The notes under the pieces are model-generated. The model was not told where the DNA came from. It did no database searches and saw only the letters and a list, made by a program, of their open reading frames with translations. Both the position numbers and the translations under genes were made by a program. 64,000 bases of DNA from Knufia peltigerae (taxonomy: Eukaryota > Ascomycota > Eurotiomycetes > Chaetothyriales > Trichomeriaceae), in contig JAPDRN010000011.1 of NCBI GenBank assembly GCA_030247855.1, positions 419,768 through 483,767 of the forward strand, written 5' to 3'. This document shows positions 54,674 through 63,960 of the stretch, piece after piece; the stretch's first letter is position 1; every line of letters starts with the position of its first letter.

Positions 54674-56023
54674 ATGTCTCCCGCCGATTTTCCACTGTCG
54701 CCAAAGGACAGCTTGAGGGAGCGCTATCGAGGTCGTACTCTCCATGAAGTTCCAGTGCCTGCCGCTGTCATTGATGTGGCAAAGGTCAGGGCCAATTGTC
54801 AGGCCATGCTTGACGCTGTGAAGGAGCATGGACTCAGTTTTCGTGCCCATGTCAAAACCCACAAAACTACAGAAGCCACTCGATTGCAAGTTGGAGAACA
54901 TTGCGACGACGTGCGCCTTGTTGTGTCAACATTGATCGAAATTGAGCAGCTCATTCCATTGCTTCTGGAGTACAAACAGCGCAAAGCAAAAATCAATGTG
55001 CTCTACGGTGTACCGCTAGCCCCGTCTCATGTCGAACGACTTGCCACTATTGCTCGCGAGTTGGGAGAAGGGTCGATTACAGCGATGATCGACGATGAAT
55101 CTCAATTGGAATCTCTCAAAACTTTTAAGAATCTTGCAGGTTTCCCAGCCTATATATTTATCAAGACCGATTCAGGATCCCATAGGGCCGGGCTCCATCC
55201 TGCTTCTCCAGAAATGCAAGAGCTTGTGAAAATGATGAGCCAAGCTGACCAGGATGGACTTCTCCATTTGTTAGGCTTCTATTCACACAATAGCCTCAGT
55301 TACGGTAGCTCAAATCCTGATGACGCTATGGACTGGCTGAAGACTGAAATTGATGCCTGCCGAGAGGCCTCGCAAAATTTCAAAAGCAACCACCAGTCAC
55401 CATTGCTAGTCTCAGTGGGAGCGTCCCCAACTGCACTCAGTCTACAGAACGTCTTACCTTCAAACCCCAGTTCCACCAATTCTGCGAATGCTCTGAAAGA
55501 ATCCTTGCAGTTGACAAAGTCGAATCTCGAGTTGGAGATTCACGCCGGTGTTTATCCCATCTTCGACATTCAGCAGGTAGCTGCGTCTAGCCGTCATGCA
55601 GCTAATGATCCATACGATACGATTGCGGCTTCAGTCATCACTGAGGTATGCTCGTTGTACCCGTCGCGCACCGAGCACCCAGAAGCACTCGTCTCTGCAG
55701 GCGTACTTGCTCTTGCTCGAGAGCCTTGTAAAGACTATCGTGGATGGGCTGTTGTCAGCCCTTGGAATATGCCAGCAAACTACAACATCCGCAAGGAGGA
55801 TCGCCTCATTGTCACACGTGTCAGTCAAGAGCACGGCATAGTAGGTTATGACGCTCAGAACACTACACATCCACTTCCTTTGCAATATGGACAAAAGCTT
55901 CGCTTATGGCCGAACCATGCTTGCATCACGCTCGCAATGTTCGGCTGGTATCTAGTGGTCGACTCCAGCAGTGACAATCCAGATATGATCACAGATGTTT
56001 GGGTCAGATGGCGAGGTTGGTGA
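54674..56023 (+). CDS. DSD1: D-serine dehydratase (PLP- and zinc-dependent, Dsd1-type)
   Basis: A single exon of 449 residues. The eukaryotic-type enzyme converts D-serine to pyruvate and ammonia in the cytosol, removing a toxic D-amino acid. It has the alanine-racemase-like N-terminal barrel (about 25-270): the PLP lysine is probably Lys61 in FRAHVKTHKT, followed by the family motifs KINVLYGVPLAP, FIKTDSGSHRAGL and SVGASPTA. The C-terminal beta domain includes EIHAGVYPIFDIQQ, WAVVSPWNMP and the zinc pair His415 and Cys417 in WPNHACIT, followed by the conserved ending DVWVRWRGW. Everything needed for activity is present and length is normal. D-threonine aldolase is a related alternative, but the His-x-Cys zinc site and the ending favour D-serine dehydratase. 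Confidence 0.92.
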   Translation: MSPADFPLSPKDSLRERYRGRTLHEVPVPAAVIDVAKVRANCQAMLDAVKEHGLSFRAHVKTHKTTEATRLQVGEHCDDVRLVVSTLIEIEQLIPLLLEYKQRKAKINVLYGVPLAPSHVERLATIARELGEGSITAMIDDESQLESLKTFKNLAGFPAYIFIKTDSGSHRAGLHPASPEMQELVKMMSQADQDGLLHLLGFYSHNSLSYGSSNPDDAMDWLKTEIDACREASQNFKSNHQSPLLVSVGASPTALSLQNVLPSNPSSTNSANALKESLQLTKSNLELEIHAGVYPIFDIQQVAASSRHAANDPYDTIAASVITEVCSLYPSRTEHPEALVSAGVLALAREPCKDYRGWAVVSPWNMPANYNIRKEDRLIVTRVSQEHGIVGYDAQNTTHPLPLQYGQKLRLWPNHACITLAMFGWYLVVDSSSDNPDMITDVWVRWRGW

Positions 56024-57376
56024 AATGACGATTTTTGCAGCAGACCTTCCAGATCATCTTGGTCCGAGCCAGCAGATAAACATAGCAGGACTCTTTCTGC
56101 TTCAGCTCAGGGAATCCAACGAGCTGAAGTCTTTTCCGGGTACTCTTGGTCCACGAAATCCACAAAGCTTCTTCGAAATGCAACTTAGACTTCCTTTTCG
56201 AGCACGATGTCGAAACTCAACGCCGTCTAAAGCTGACTTAAAATTGGTCCTAGCAAAAGTTTTAGAACTCGCCCGATACTTAAATACATCGAGCTCCAAC
56301 TCCTTCCAATACTTGTCCTTTTATCAGCGGAACCACGCGTCATCTCCAAAGTTGACGACTGGAACTCTGTTAACTTGTGTCCGATGCGCACATACTTGCA
56401 ATAGGTCCCGGATCCAGGCACTATTACAACAACCGAGTGCGCATTCCACATGTTCACAAAGCCCTCGAACGATTATCAGTGTTCAAATTGGCCTCGACCA
56501 CGATGAAATGCTTTCTCACGTAACCACCTCTTACGCTCGTCGGAATAGCTCAATACAAGTCATCCTGTTGTTTCTGCGACCTTTGCCTTCTCCGCGAAGG
56601 GCCCGTTCCAATCAACGTCTACATTTTGAAATGGTGCTAGCCTTTGTGCCAGTATGTTCTACCCACCACACTTCTACCCCAAGGCTATAGTGTAAGACAG
56701 GTCGCATTCCGATTTTCCAAGATCCCTAACGCTGAAGAAGCCGTCCAGCTGAATTATGCCTCCTGCAATCATGCGTACCTCGTGGATAGATGGCCTTCCA
56801 TGGACGATGTCGCGACCAAGCGATTCATGGTGAGGCTGAACCTCTTTACACAGACAATCGCTATGTGTGCTTCAACGCTCCACACGATGATCCAGGATCA
56901 GTGTCTCTTCGCCCCTCAGCGCCTATACATCTCGTCGCCTGAGCGCCCTGCTGTACTCAATCGCCGTTATGGTGTTAACGCTTCGCCATTCTTCAAAACA
57001 TATTTCTTCTCTTCCTCCTCCGCCAACTTTCTCTCTTTCTTTTTCTTTCTCCCCAGCGTGAAAATAAGACGGTCAAAGCAACAGAATTCTTTTTTCATCT
57101 CTTGCAAAACCAGACGGAAGATTTTTACATCGTGACAATTCATCTCTATCAAAGTCCAGGACCGTGGCCAGATCTTTGTTTTTCCACTGATCTCACGAAC
57201 CTTCTGACATAGACGACTTTTCACCGCCCTGTTTTTACCCTCCAACTTCAATCACCGCGTTATCATACCGCCTCACCGCGTTGATCGGAATTACTTTCTT
57301 CCCTCCTTTATTCACGCCAGACCCTTACTCACCACCTAATTTTCGCCAAGCGGTCATAGAAAGTGAACTGGTCATC
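56024..57376. other. Intergenic region before the C2H2 gene
   Basis: About 1.35 kb between two tandem plus-strand genes. An open frame at 55995-56690 overlaps the previous stop and has no domain. A pyrimidine-rich tract at 57000-57060 and CT-rich sequences up to 57310 are typical of a fungal promoter and leader. No gene is supported. Confidence 0.4.
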
Positions 57377-58567
57377 ATGGCTGAAGATATCCCTCATTCC
57401 GATTTCTCTCTTCCTGATCCCTCAGTCACTCGATACCTTGTTCCATTTCCTGAAGACGTTCAAAAGCAACAACGAGAAGAAGAAGCACAGGCCGCTGTTC
57501 TTCGTGGACTTGTCATATCAAACTCTCAAGACTCTCCTCTCTTCTCTGACCAGTCGACGTCCTCAAAATCGAACATTGAACTCCTCCGCCCGAGTGGTGT
57601 CCCAGTCCAGTGTAACGAGAAAGTCAAACTTTCCGAGATACAGACTGTTACCCTTACACTCAACATTTACCACTCAAACGACATCGAGAACAACATTTTC
57701 AAGACTACTCCAGCGACTTTCCCCCTGCCAATCTCTTCTCTCACATATTCCGACCTCCTGGACCAAGTCCGTTCCGACGTCCCTTCTCTCGAAAGCTCCC
57801 CTCAATACCTATCAGCCGCAAGAATGTCCACCCAAGTTGGAATCATTAATTATGCGGTGGCGGCCGCCATCCCCGCCGTCCTCAACGAGCTCTTGGGACA
57901 GAACACAGTCTCTCTCAAACACGCCCGCGAAGCCTATTGGACCGGGGCGTCCCACATCATGGCATCATATCGATGCTACCACGGCACCGAGCAATTGGTG
58001 CGCGTGCACCTGTTTGAGGCGGGGTTGGTGGCTGCCATTGGGGGCACCACTGGGGTCAGTGCCCTACAACGGGCGAATCTGGAGGTGTTGAAGACCTCGT
58101 TGACAATGGACGAGGACGTCCACGATAGAATGTGGGCGAGGTTGGCGGGCTTGAGGGACGCGGCGGTTGCCAATGGCAGGTGGCCCGTCGCCCCTCAAGC
58201 CCTGGTCAACGATTGCATCAGGGTGGTCGCGTCTCGCCGACAGACGGTCCGATTCCTTGATGAGAGCGCGCGGCGAGCCCGCATCGCGGGAGATGGCAAC
58301 CTCGAGGCCTTGCTGCGGGCGGCGGCATTGTCTCTCCAGAATCTCCCGGTTGCGGCGCCCGTCGTTGCTGTTGCCCCTGCCCCCGCCGCCGCCCAGGTGC
58401 CGGCCCCCGCTGGTGCGCCGCAGCTGGGCACTGACTACCTCCACCACCTTGACGGGAGGGTGGAGGCCTGGCAGTGCTTGGTCTGCCCGCACCATCGGGG
58501 TATCGAGCACAAGACGTCGCTGCAGCGACACTTCAGACGGACTCACAACTGGCCTGGATTGTACTAG
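57377..58567 (+). CDS. Uncharacterised protein with one C-terminal C2H2 finger
   Basis: A single exon for 396 residues; the frame is open from a TTG at 57281 but the first ATG is 57377. The first 100 residues are acidic and disordered. A helical domain of unknown type covers about 145-300 (STQVGIINYAVAAAIPAVLNELLG and GASHIMASYRCYHGTEQLVRVHLFEAGL are the clearest parts). A Pro/Ala/Val-rich hinge follows (about 320-350). The last 32 residues hold one zinc finger with Cys367, Cys370, His385 and His390, spaced C-x2-C-x14-H-x4-H, two residues longer than the classic finger. The 3' half is far richer in GC than the 5' half. It may bind nucleic acid or protein; a single finger rarely suffices for specific DNA binding. 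I do not recognise a named family. Confidence 0.75.
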   Translation: MAEDIPHSDFSLPDPSVTRYLVPFPEDVQKQQREEEAQAAVLRGLVISNSQDSPLFSDQSTSSKSNIELLRPSGVPVQCNEKVKLSEIQTVTLTLNIYHSNDIENNIFKTTPATFPLPISSLTYSDLLDQVRSDVPSLESSPQYLSAARMSTQVGIINYAVAAAIPAVLNELLGQNTVSLKHAREAYWTGASHIMASYRCYHGTEQLVRVHLFEAGLVAAIGGTTGVSALQRANLEVLKTSLTMDEDVHDRMWARLAGLRDAAVANGRWPVAPQALVNDCIRVVASRRQTVRFLDESARRARIAGDGNLEALLRAAALSLQNLPVAAPVVAVAPAPAAAQVPAPAGAPQLGTDYLHHLDGRVEAWQCLVCPHHRGIEHKTSLQRHFRRTHNWPGLY

Positions 58568-59667
58568 TTCTGGGGGCGACGGTCGGTAGGGGTAGAAAGA
58601 TGGAGGGTTGGAGGGGTGGAGGGGGGAAGATGGAGGGTGTTGAGGAGGGAGACTGGGGAGATGGGAGACGGAGGTGATGGTGGCGGTTGTGTTGAGGTGT
58701 GTTGTCTCCTGTGGTGGTGTTTGCCGGGCGGTGCTGGGGGTCTCTGCCTGTGCTGTTGTTGTGTGATTTGGATTATGTGTGAGCGTGGGCGTTTGGGGCC
58801 TTGGTTGGTTTTTCTTGCTTTCTTGTTTTTTGTTTTTTGTTTTTGGCGACGGTAGGCATGAGTACTATGCTCGTCGCGCAGCCTTAAGCTGCAGAAAGCC
58901 TGTAGAGCTTTCAATAAAATCCCCCAAAAAAAAGAACCCAAGTTTCCTTTGTTCCGTGACATTGTGTAGTCGATGCCCAGAATTAATGTTGATTGGCCGT
59001 GAAATCGAGGAGGTACAGCCTCGCGCAGCCTTGCCTTACAACGAATTTAATTCCACCGCGAAACTTGGGAAGCAGCTATAGCAGAACTTGACTACTAGGA
59101 GATAATCATGGGTGTGGAAGGTAAGTACAGACGAGGAGGTATGCTTGAGTGACTCCTATCTAGATCTGACCAGTTGAACTCATTAGGGTATTGCGAAGAG
59201 ATCAAAAAATACTCTACCCTCAACCTTGGCCGGCGTCACTTGACGAAAATACGATGAAGAGACGGGAAATACACGGATTGTTATCACCAAGGTGACAATG
59301 GAAGCGCAAGGTACCCAACATATCGACTCTGCCAGGATGCAAGTGTGAGATGGCAAGAGATGGCATTCCTAGCAACCGACCCGTCACCTCAAGGTATCCG
59401 ATCGGATATTTATTTACGCCACGATCTTCTATGGCACGGACATCACGCTAAACGGTACATTTTTCAGCAATCTCAAGACGTCCCAAACTGCGAAATCTCT
59501 CATCGCGACCAATATCGCAACCTGAGCGGGCGGCTGCAAACGGTGTATGTGAGGGCGAAGAGAAAAGCAGTTGGTGCTGGATACAGACACAAATACCGCT
59601 CCCATATGTCCGAACATGACTGGAGCAAAAACACAAAAAAAAAGCCATTGGGGAAGAAAAGAAACAT
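58568..59667. other. G-rich 3' region and tRNA flank
   Basis: The first 120 bases (58593-58680) are strongly G-rich on the plus strand with repeated GGAGGG runs, followed by GT-rich sequence to about 58850 containing TTTTTTGTTTTTTGTTTTT. The rest up to the tRNA holds short frames only. No other gene is visible. Confidence 0.45.
58593..58680 (+). repeat. G-rich low-complexity tract
   Basis: Runs of GGG and GGAGGG repeated about ten times within 90 bases, just after the stop codon of the C2H2 protein gene. It could form G-quadruplexes in the RNA or DNA, but may be simple low complexity. Confidence 0.7.
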
Positions 59668-59792
59668 TGCCGGTGCTTGGGTTCGAACCAAGGTCTCTTC
59701 GGTTCTTGCATTTGACTCATCTCTTGCACTGGAAGAGTGAAGTGACAAAGCCAGACCACAACGAAACGTGCTCACCACTGCACTACACCGGC
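59668..59792 (-). tRNA. tRNA-His (GTG) with intron
   Basis: Read on the minus strand. The acceptor stem GCCGGTG pairs with CACCGGC (discriminator A at 59668), the D-arm stem is GTGC/GCAC, the anticodon loop is TTGTGG+C with anticodon GTG, and the T-arm is CTTGG-TTCGAAC-CCAAG. The 5' half is 59792-59756 and the 3' half 59702-59668; a 53-nt intron (59755-59703) sits at the canonical position between tRNA nucleotides 37 and 38. The anticodon stem is TTTCG/CGAAG, with one G-U pair. The mature tRNA would be 72 nt before CCA addition and the usual post-transcriptional G at -1. All invariant positions checked are normal, so it should be functional. Confidence 0.92.
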
Positions 59793-60491
59793 CATGAAGC
59801 AATGCTTTTTCACAAGATTTTGCCGGGTATGATATATCAACTAGTTTTGAAGTAGGTTACTATTGAACATGACTCACCTGTAGATCTGCGTCAGTGGATG
59901 ATGCGAATCAGGCGGTCGAAAAGGGACACCTGCACTGACACGGAATTTCAGGGCAGCAAAATCAAACACTCCTTCTCCTGGACTTGGAGCGTGGCAAGTC
60001 ACGAAGAGACTATCGACACGGGCTGCAGCATGAGTTCGGCAAGGTGCATGCCCCAAACAAGACTGGGACTGAATATGAAAATTGAAAACACCAGCAAGAG
60101 GAGGAAGAACGATGCTTTTAGGCCTCGACGCCCCTTTCAAGATCACATCCTCTTGCTGGGCAGAAAATGAGAATCGCCAGGGTCAACTTCGGCACAGCCT
60201 CAATCTCCTGCCCCTTGGACAGCGACTCGCCCCAATCATCTCCTTGACATTGATCATGGACTTCGTCACCCGAACCCTGGTCGACAATCAGGCTCATAAG
60301 GCCCGAATGGAATATTTCGTCCGTACGAGTCTCTAGGCGATTGCTGCCTGGAGTTGTACCCTTGCTGTGACTACCCTTCTTCAAGCATCACACCGCCATT
60401 CCAGTACATGCATCGCTTTCACATCTCGAAAGAGCATCATTAGAGTGCTTGATTTGCACTCCAACGGGGTTACTCTTACCTGTCCTCAAAA
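59793..60491. other. tRNA upstream and DUF6601-like promoter
   Basis: This 700-bp interval has short frames only. It would hold the upstream flank of the tRNA gene and the promoter of the next gene. A microsatellite or RNA signal is not seen. Confidence 0.4.
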
Positions 60492-61580
60492 ATGACAATC
60501 ATCTCAACACCAAGCCTTGACCCTCCCTTTACAAAGGAAAATGCAATCCCATTCCCACCAAGGTCCGACTCACCATACAGCACCAACATACTCAAAAGTA
60601 ATCAACCGGAATCACCTGCAACACATACGTTGAGTGCAAGACTTCCCGCCACCTACCACAGCCACGAAGATCTAAGTAGTAACGTTCGCCTCAAACGAGT
60701 CAACCCAGCCGTCGCGGGTTCTGTGTACGAATATCTCCAAAACTCACTTGACGTGAGCCGACTCAATGAGATCGAGAGTCTGTTATGGACCGTAGGTCTT
60801 CCCAAGATTGCTCGCCCACTCCACCGCCAACTCAGTAAAGGTCGCACCATTGTCCTCACCGAGCAGGCAGACTGTCATCTGGTCTGGCACGATACTAAGA
60901 TCCTGATCAAACCACTTCCCGAGATTCTCCTGGACCATCAAGCATGGGAAATCTACCTCAACGAATCGAACCAGACACGTCGAGCAGCCTGCGGTTTCTT
61001 GCTCTCGTATCTCTGGCTGATCAGCGAACAGAGCGACTTCCAGATCGCCAAAGCCCACAACTTACTTCCGGCCTTTGTCGATTGGGTTGCCTGGACCGAC
61101 TTTGCCTCGTCAGTCTACGATCACCTCCACGACACCGATACTGGAATTGTTAAAGTTCCAGTGAGTCCGAGGTACTGGTACGGCGAGCTGCGTCTGAGCC
61201 GGCTCAACAAGATCTGTCGGTTCTTCGTCGCCCTTCCGCGTGGAGACTTCAAGACGCTCTTGTTCGGCTACACGTACACTTACACAACTTACCAGAGCTT
61301 CTTCGAACGGAACACAGCATGGCTCGTCAGTCTGGTCGTGTACATCGGTGTCGTTCTCACGGCGATGCAGGTTGGACTTACAACCACCCAGCTCCGTGAT
61401 GACTCGAGGTTCAACTTGGCGTGCTATATTTTTACCGTGTTTTCAATCTTGTCCCCGCTGATCGTACTCGGCGGTGGTGTGTTGACGCTCCTTGTGCTCT
61501 TTCTGTTTCATGCAAAGTACGCGATACGGAGGCACAGAGAACATACGGTAGAATGTCGAAGGTTGCAAAAAGAATCATAA
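60492..61580 (+). CDS. Fungal membrane protein of DUF6601 type
   Basis: A single exon of 362 residues. The N-terminal 60 residues are Pro/Ser-rich and disordered. A soluble domain follows with ARPLHRQLSKGRTIVLTEQADCHLVWHDTKIL-type sequence (about 105-140), IKPLPEILLDHQAWEIYL, and RRAACGFLLSYLWLISEQSDFQIA (about 165); this pattern is what I associate with the fungal DUF6601 family, of unknown function. Later YGELRLSRLNKICRFF leads to two strongly hydrophobic segments (about 276-298 and 312-342), ending in a basic tail KYAIRRHREH. It should be a membrane protein with two or three helices and most of its mass in the cytosol. The family name is from memory and less sure than the membrane topology. 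Confidence 0.75.
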   Translation: MTIISTPSLDPPFTKENAIPFPPRSDSPYSTNILKSNQPESPATHTLSARLPATYHSHEDLSSNVRLKRVNPAVAGSVYEYLQNSLDVSRLNEIESLLWTVGLPKIARPLHRQLSKGRTIVLTEQADCHLVWHDTKILIKPLPEILLDHQAWEIYLNESNQTRRAACGFLLSYLWLISEQSDFQIAKAHNLLPAFVDWVAWTDFASSVYDHLHDTDTGIVKVPVSPRYWYGELRLSRLNKICRFFVALPRGDFKTLLFGYTYTYTTYQSFFERNTAWLVSLVVYIGVVLTAMQVGLTTTQLRDDSRFNLACYIFTVFSILSPLIVLGGGVLTLLVLFLFHAKYAIRRHREHTVECRRLQKES

Positions 61581-61954
61581 ACGAAACAATATAACAACAA
61601 ATGCTATAATCCAAATCCAAATCCAAATCCGACTCGAATTGTTAACCATGTCAAAAGCTGTACATCCACCGCTCAACTACGCCGAGACCAACGCCTAGAT
61701 TGACCTATATATGACCATCAAACGCCCTTGCTGTTCCATCAGTCCATTCCTTCCACTTTTCAAACATGATGCATCAAACGTCTTTGCTAATCCATCTCTC
61801 CTCTCTCTTTGATCATGTCAACATGACCCATCAACAACCTCGGTGTGACGATTGCCAACATCGACCTGAGATTGACTGAGATACACAAACACGCCCGCCG
61901 TCCTTTCGACCCATCCAACCTGAGCCTCTCTCCACACGAGGTAAGCGTGAGTAC
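61581..61954. other. Convergent 3' region
   Basis: Between the ends of the DUF6601-like gene and the membrane-anchored gene. If the latter is spliced at its 3' end (see its entry), a last exon could lie here up to about 61860. Otherwise nothing is seen. Confidence 0.4.
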
Positions 61955-62905
61955 TCACCGGCCCATCATGATGGGTTGGGTCGCCGCTGGCGGGCCCATT
62001 GGCATACCGGGGGTGTACATCCACGGAGCGGGCGCCCCTCCGTGACCACCGGCGTGGTGCGCGTGCCTCTGCACGGCCTGTTGCACCACCCCCTCGATGA
62101 AGCGATGATGGGCGGCGTGGACGTGATTCTGCTGTTGTAGAGTCATTTGTTGGCTGTAGTCTCCCTGCATCGCTGCCTCGAGCATCTGGAACTGTCTGGC
62201 GACGATCTCCTCGGTGGGCGGCAGGTCCAACAACTTTTGGAACTCGGTCTTGACGTTCTGGGCGAACCAACCGTGGTCGGCGGCCCGGTGGGAGTTGAGG
62301 ATTTCCTTCGCAAACAACTTCAACAGGGTTTGACAGTTGTGGTAGACGCTGTAGTTGCCGAGTTGTCGTGCGACGGTGGCGAACCTATCGTCCACCTCTG
62401 CCTTGGAGTGAGAGGTCCAACCGATCAGGCAAATGTAATAACCTTCCGCGTAAGGCCTGCCGTCTTGTTCGATGTACTCTTGGCGCATCTCCATCATTTC
62501 TTTCTCCTTGTCCCAGGCCGCCGGTGTACAAATGTACTGAGATGTCGACAGGACCGTCTTTGCAATCTTCTCCAGGGTCGTCATGTCCGACGGCAACCTC
62601 AGTTCGTACTTTGTGTGGTGGGTGTAGACCACCCAGTGGCGCAGGTTGCCGTTCTTGACCCAACGAGAAAACCACACCGGTGTCCCCTTTGTGGTGTCCT
62701 CCTCCTGGTCGCGTCGGAGGTCGTTTTCCTTCTTCATGCTCCTGCGCTTCTTGGCTTCAAAGGCTCGTGGGTTGTGGATCCATCCCCCGACCCATCTCGT
62801 CCCAAAGCCACGAGGCCCGAAGAAACATCTGTGGATGATGATGATGACAAAACAGGCGCCCACCACGGCCAGGATTATAGCAACCACGACGCCTTTGGAC
62901 AACAT
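61955..62905 (-). CDS. Membrane-anchored protein with possible permuted-papain (LRAT/PPPDE-like) fold
   Basis: An exon of 316 residues from ATG 62905. A single N-terminal helix (about 5-25) is followed by a basic, charged stretch. The core (about 85-200) has RHWVVYTHHTKYELRLP with His90 and, a hundred residues on, YSVYHNCQTLLKLFAKEIL with Cys191. The order His...Cys, the YEL strand and the NCQ(T/H) motif before a helix resemble the permuted papain-like proteins (LRAT, PPPDE, NlpC/P60). I infer this from the pattern only. The tail is rich in Gln/His and ends in Pro/Met/Gly. The TGA stop overlaps a strong splice donor, CGGTGAGT, and CTCAG|GT lies near 61862, so a 3'-terminal exon may exist and change the last residues. 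The product is otherwise unknown. Confidence 0.65.
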   Translation of the reverse strand: MLSKGVVVAIILAVVGACFVIIIIHRCFFGPRGFGTRWVGGWIHNPRAFEAKKRRSMKKENDLRRDQEEDTTKGTPVWFSRWVKNGNLRHWVVYTHHTKYELRLPSDMTTLEKIAKTVLSTSQYICTPAAWDKEKEMMEMRQEYIEQDGRPYAEGYYICLIGWTSHSKAEVDDRFATVARQLGNYSVYHNCQTLLKLFAKEILNSHRAADHGWFAQNVKTEFQKLLDLPPTEEIVARQFQMLEAAMQGDYSQQMTLQQQNHVHAAHHRFIEGVVQQAVQRHAHHAGGHGGAPAPWMYTPGMPMGPPAATQPIMMGR

Positions 62906-63685
62906 GATGTATGGACTTTCTATCTCTGTGTCCCTCTCTCTCTCTCTTTCTTTCTCTCTTTTATGAACTGGTGTGTCGGTGAGTTGCTAAAGTATCACTT
63001 ATTTTTGGGTTTTGAAGAGTACTTTTACTCGGTTTGACCCCCCTTTTTTCCTTTCAGAAAAAAAAAGAAGGATTAAACAGTGTTTTGGTTTCTCGGTACC
63101 AAAAAAAAAGGCTTGATGTCAATGTCGCAACTTGAAACAGAACGCAATGAAAAAACTTCCAAATAGTACGAGTTTGCAAGAAGAGAGGCAGAAAAAAAAA
63201 GGAGAAGAGGATGCAGAATTTAGATGGGTATTACCTTGTGGTCATTCGAGAATATATACACCCTGTGGTACTCCGTACGGTATGTTGATATCCAGACATA
63301 CAAAAAGGATAGGTCCGCCGCAGGATAAGACGCTCGTTCAGCATTTTTGCAAAGGGGGAACATTGTATGCAGGGGGGCTGGCGGCTGTGTCTGTATCAAT
63401 TCGCTTCCCATGGGCGGGGGGGCTTGGTGACCAGGTGTGTAGTGTTAAAACATACCAATACTCTGTTTTAAAATACCTTGCAAAGGTGGTCAAGACTTTT
63501 TTACCTGAGCCAATCCCCTCACGGTCAGCGTATAATAGTGCGGTAAGGAGGACGACTGGAGGTACGGAGGTAGGTACGGTGCGGTCCTTTTGTTTTGGAG
63601 GGGGGGTGGAGGCTGGTGGCCATGAGGCGTTACATGGGGAGAGAAGGGTGTGTTTTGGGAGAGGGCCCAGACCATAATACAATTT

Positions 63686-63706
63686 GGGGGGGGGGGGGGG
63701 GGGGGG
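63686..63706 (+). repeat. Poly-G run of 21
   Basis: Twenty-one consecutive G. Such runs are unusual in coding-dense fungal DNA and are prone to length errors in assembly. Confidence 0.9.
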
Positions 63707-63946
63707 TTGGTAAACCGTAATTTAAAAACCAGAAAAAAAGTAATAAGAAAAAGCAACAACAACCCCTGTCGGGAATTGGCCAAGGACATGACTTGGCAAA
63801 TGCTTGAACTGAACATCTTCAAATCTTCATCATTTTTACATACTTCCCAGTCCTGTCAGTGGCCTCAACCGCTACCCACCGAACAGTGTCGACAGGAAAA
63901 ACCATGAAAATTCCTAGCCTTCACACCGCCGGAGATATTTACGGCA

Positions 63947-63960
63947 CCCCCCCCCCCCCC
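63947..63960 (+). repeat. Poly-C run of 14
   Basis: Fourteen consecutive C just before the window end. With the upstream G run it forms an inverted pair about 240 bp apart. Confidence 0.9.
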
